A program made the position numbers and the translations under genes. Source: Nitrososphaerota archaeon (GTDB lineage Archaea; Thermoproteota; Bathyarchaeia; Bathyarchaeales; Bathycorpusculaceae). Taken from it: a stretch of DNA of 6,047 nucleotides. The stretch is taken from contig JAITCR010000028.1 in the NCBI GenBank assembly GCA_031282985.1, positions 1-6,047 on the forward strand, read 5' to 3'. A model generated the notes under the pieces. The model was not told where the DNA came from, did no database searches, and worked only from the letters and a program-made list of their open reading frames with translations. Of the stretch, positions 5,947 to 6,047 are shown one piece after another; within the stretch, counting starts at the first letter, position 1; every line of letters begins with the position of its first letter.

Positions 5947-6047
5947 TTAAATTAACTCGTATCCACAGTGTTTAAAATAGTTTGAAATATCGTAAGATGA
6001 AATCCAATTAAACGCATTTAGCAGTGCCTTTTGCATTTCTTCTTCCG
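5947..6047 (-). CDS. Partial gene, 3' end; probable IS630/DDE_3-type transposase C-terminus
   Basis: The minus strand is open from the right edge of the window to a TAA at 5949-5947, giving 32 residues: EEEMQKALLNAFNW, then ISSYDISNYFKHCGYELI. The pattern of a helix, then 'I-S-x-x-D-I-x-N-Y-F-x-H-C-G-Y' and a stop within a few residues, resembles the C-terminal end of IS630/Tc1-mariner-type DDE_3 transposases as I recall them. The catalytic domain lies outside the window, so the family call is tentative. The gene converges on abrB-phoU with 16 bp between the stops. It is cut only by the window edge as far as can be seen. Confidence 0.5.
   Translation of the reverse strand, partial: EEEMQKALLNAFNWISSYDISNYFKHCGYELI

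Noticed and set aside
1..6047. CRISPR arrays, tRNA or rRNA genes, riboswitches.
   Set aside because: No regularly spaced repeats, cloverleaf or rRNA-like sequence was seen on either strand, and no leader is long enough for a riboswitch.

Overview
The window holds a complete, AT-rich phosphate-uptake locus that looks archaeal. On the minus strand a five-gene operon runs right to left in the order pstS, pstC, pstA, pstB, phoU (4745 down to 344). On the plus strand, divergent from it across a 120-bp spacer, lies a regulator that joins an AbrB-type DNA-binding domain to a PhoU domain (4866-5930). The archaeal assignment rests on four points. The AbrB-PhoU fusion is a characteristic archaeal protein. 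PstS has an N-terminal hydrophobic segment but no lipobox cysteine. The spacer carries archaeal-type TATA boxes rather than bacterial -35/-10 pairs. The ribosome-binding sites match the 3' end of archaeal 16S rRNA. The exact lineage cannot be read from the sequence; a mesophilic, low-GC Bathyarchaeia- or Thaumarchaeota-like organism is only a guess.

Layout: 2-222 is the frameshifted C-terminal end of an IS5-group transposase (plus strand). 223-343 is non-coding, with a weak candidate terminator for the operon. 344-4745 is the pst-phoU operon, very tightly packed: two ATGA stop/start overlaps, one 2-nt gap and one 16-nt gap. 4746-4865 is the shared divergent promoter. 4866-5930 is abrB-phoU. 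5947-6047 is the 3' end of a convergent minus-strand gene whose last residues resemble the C-terminus of IS630/DDE_3 transposases. The phosphate locus is therefore bordered on both sides by transposase-like sequence of two different families.

How the genes work together: PstS captures phosphate outside the membrane, PstC and PstA form the channel, and PstB drives transport with ATP. PhoU, the last gene, is expected to restrain the transporter when phosphate is plentiful. The AbrB-PhoU fusion is well placed to carry the same PhoU-type signal to DNA, probably at the shared spacer.

The most interesting points are: (a) a tandem A AAA AAA slippery run exactly in the AbrB/PhoU linker, where a -1 slip meets an immediate TGA as in E. 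coli dnaX; (b) opposite loss of the two PhoU metal motifs in the two PhoU proteins; (c) a TTG start for phoU supported by a strong ribosome-binding site; (d) the single-base lesion in the signature lysine codon of the IS5 remnant.
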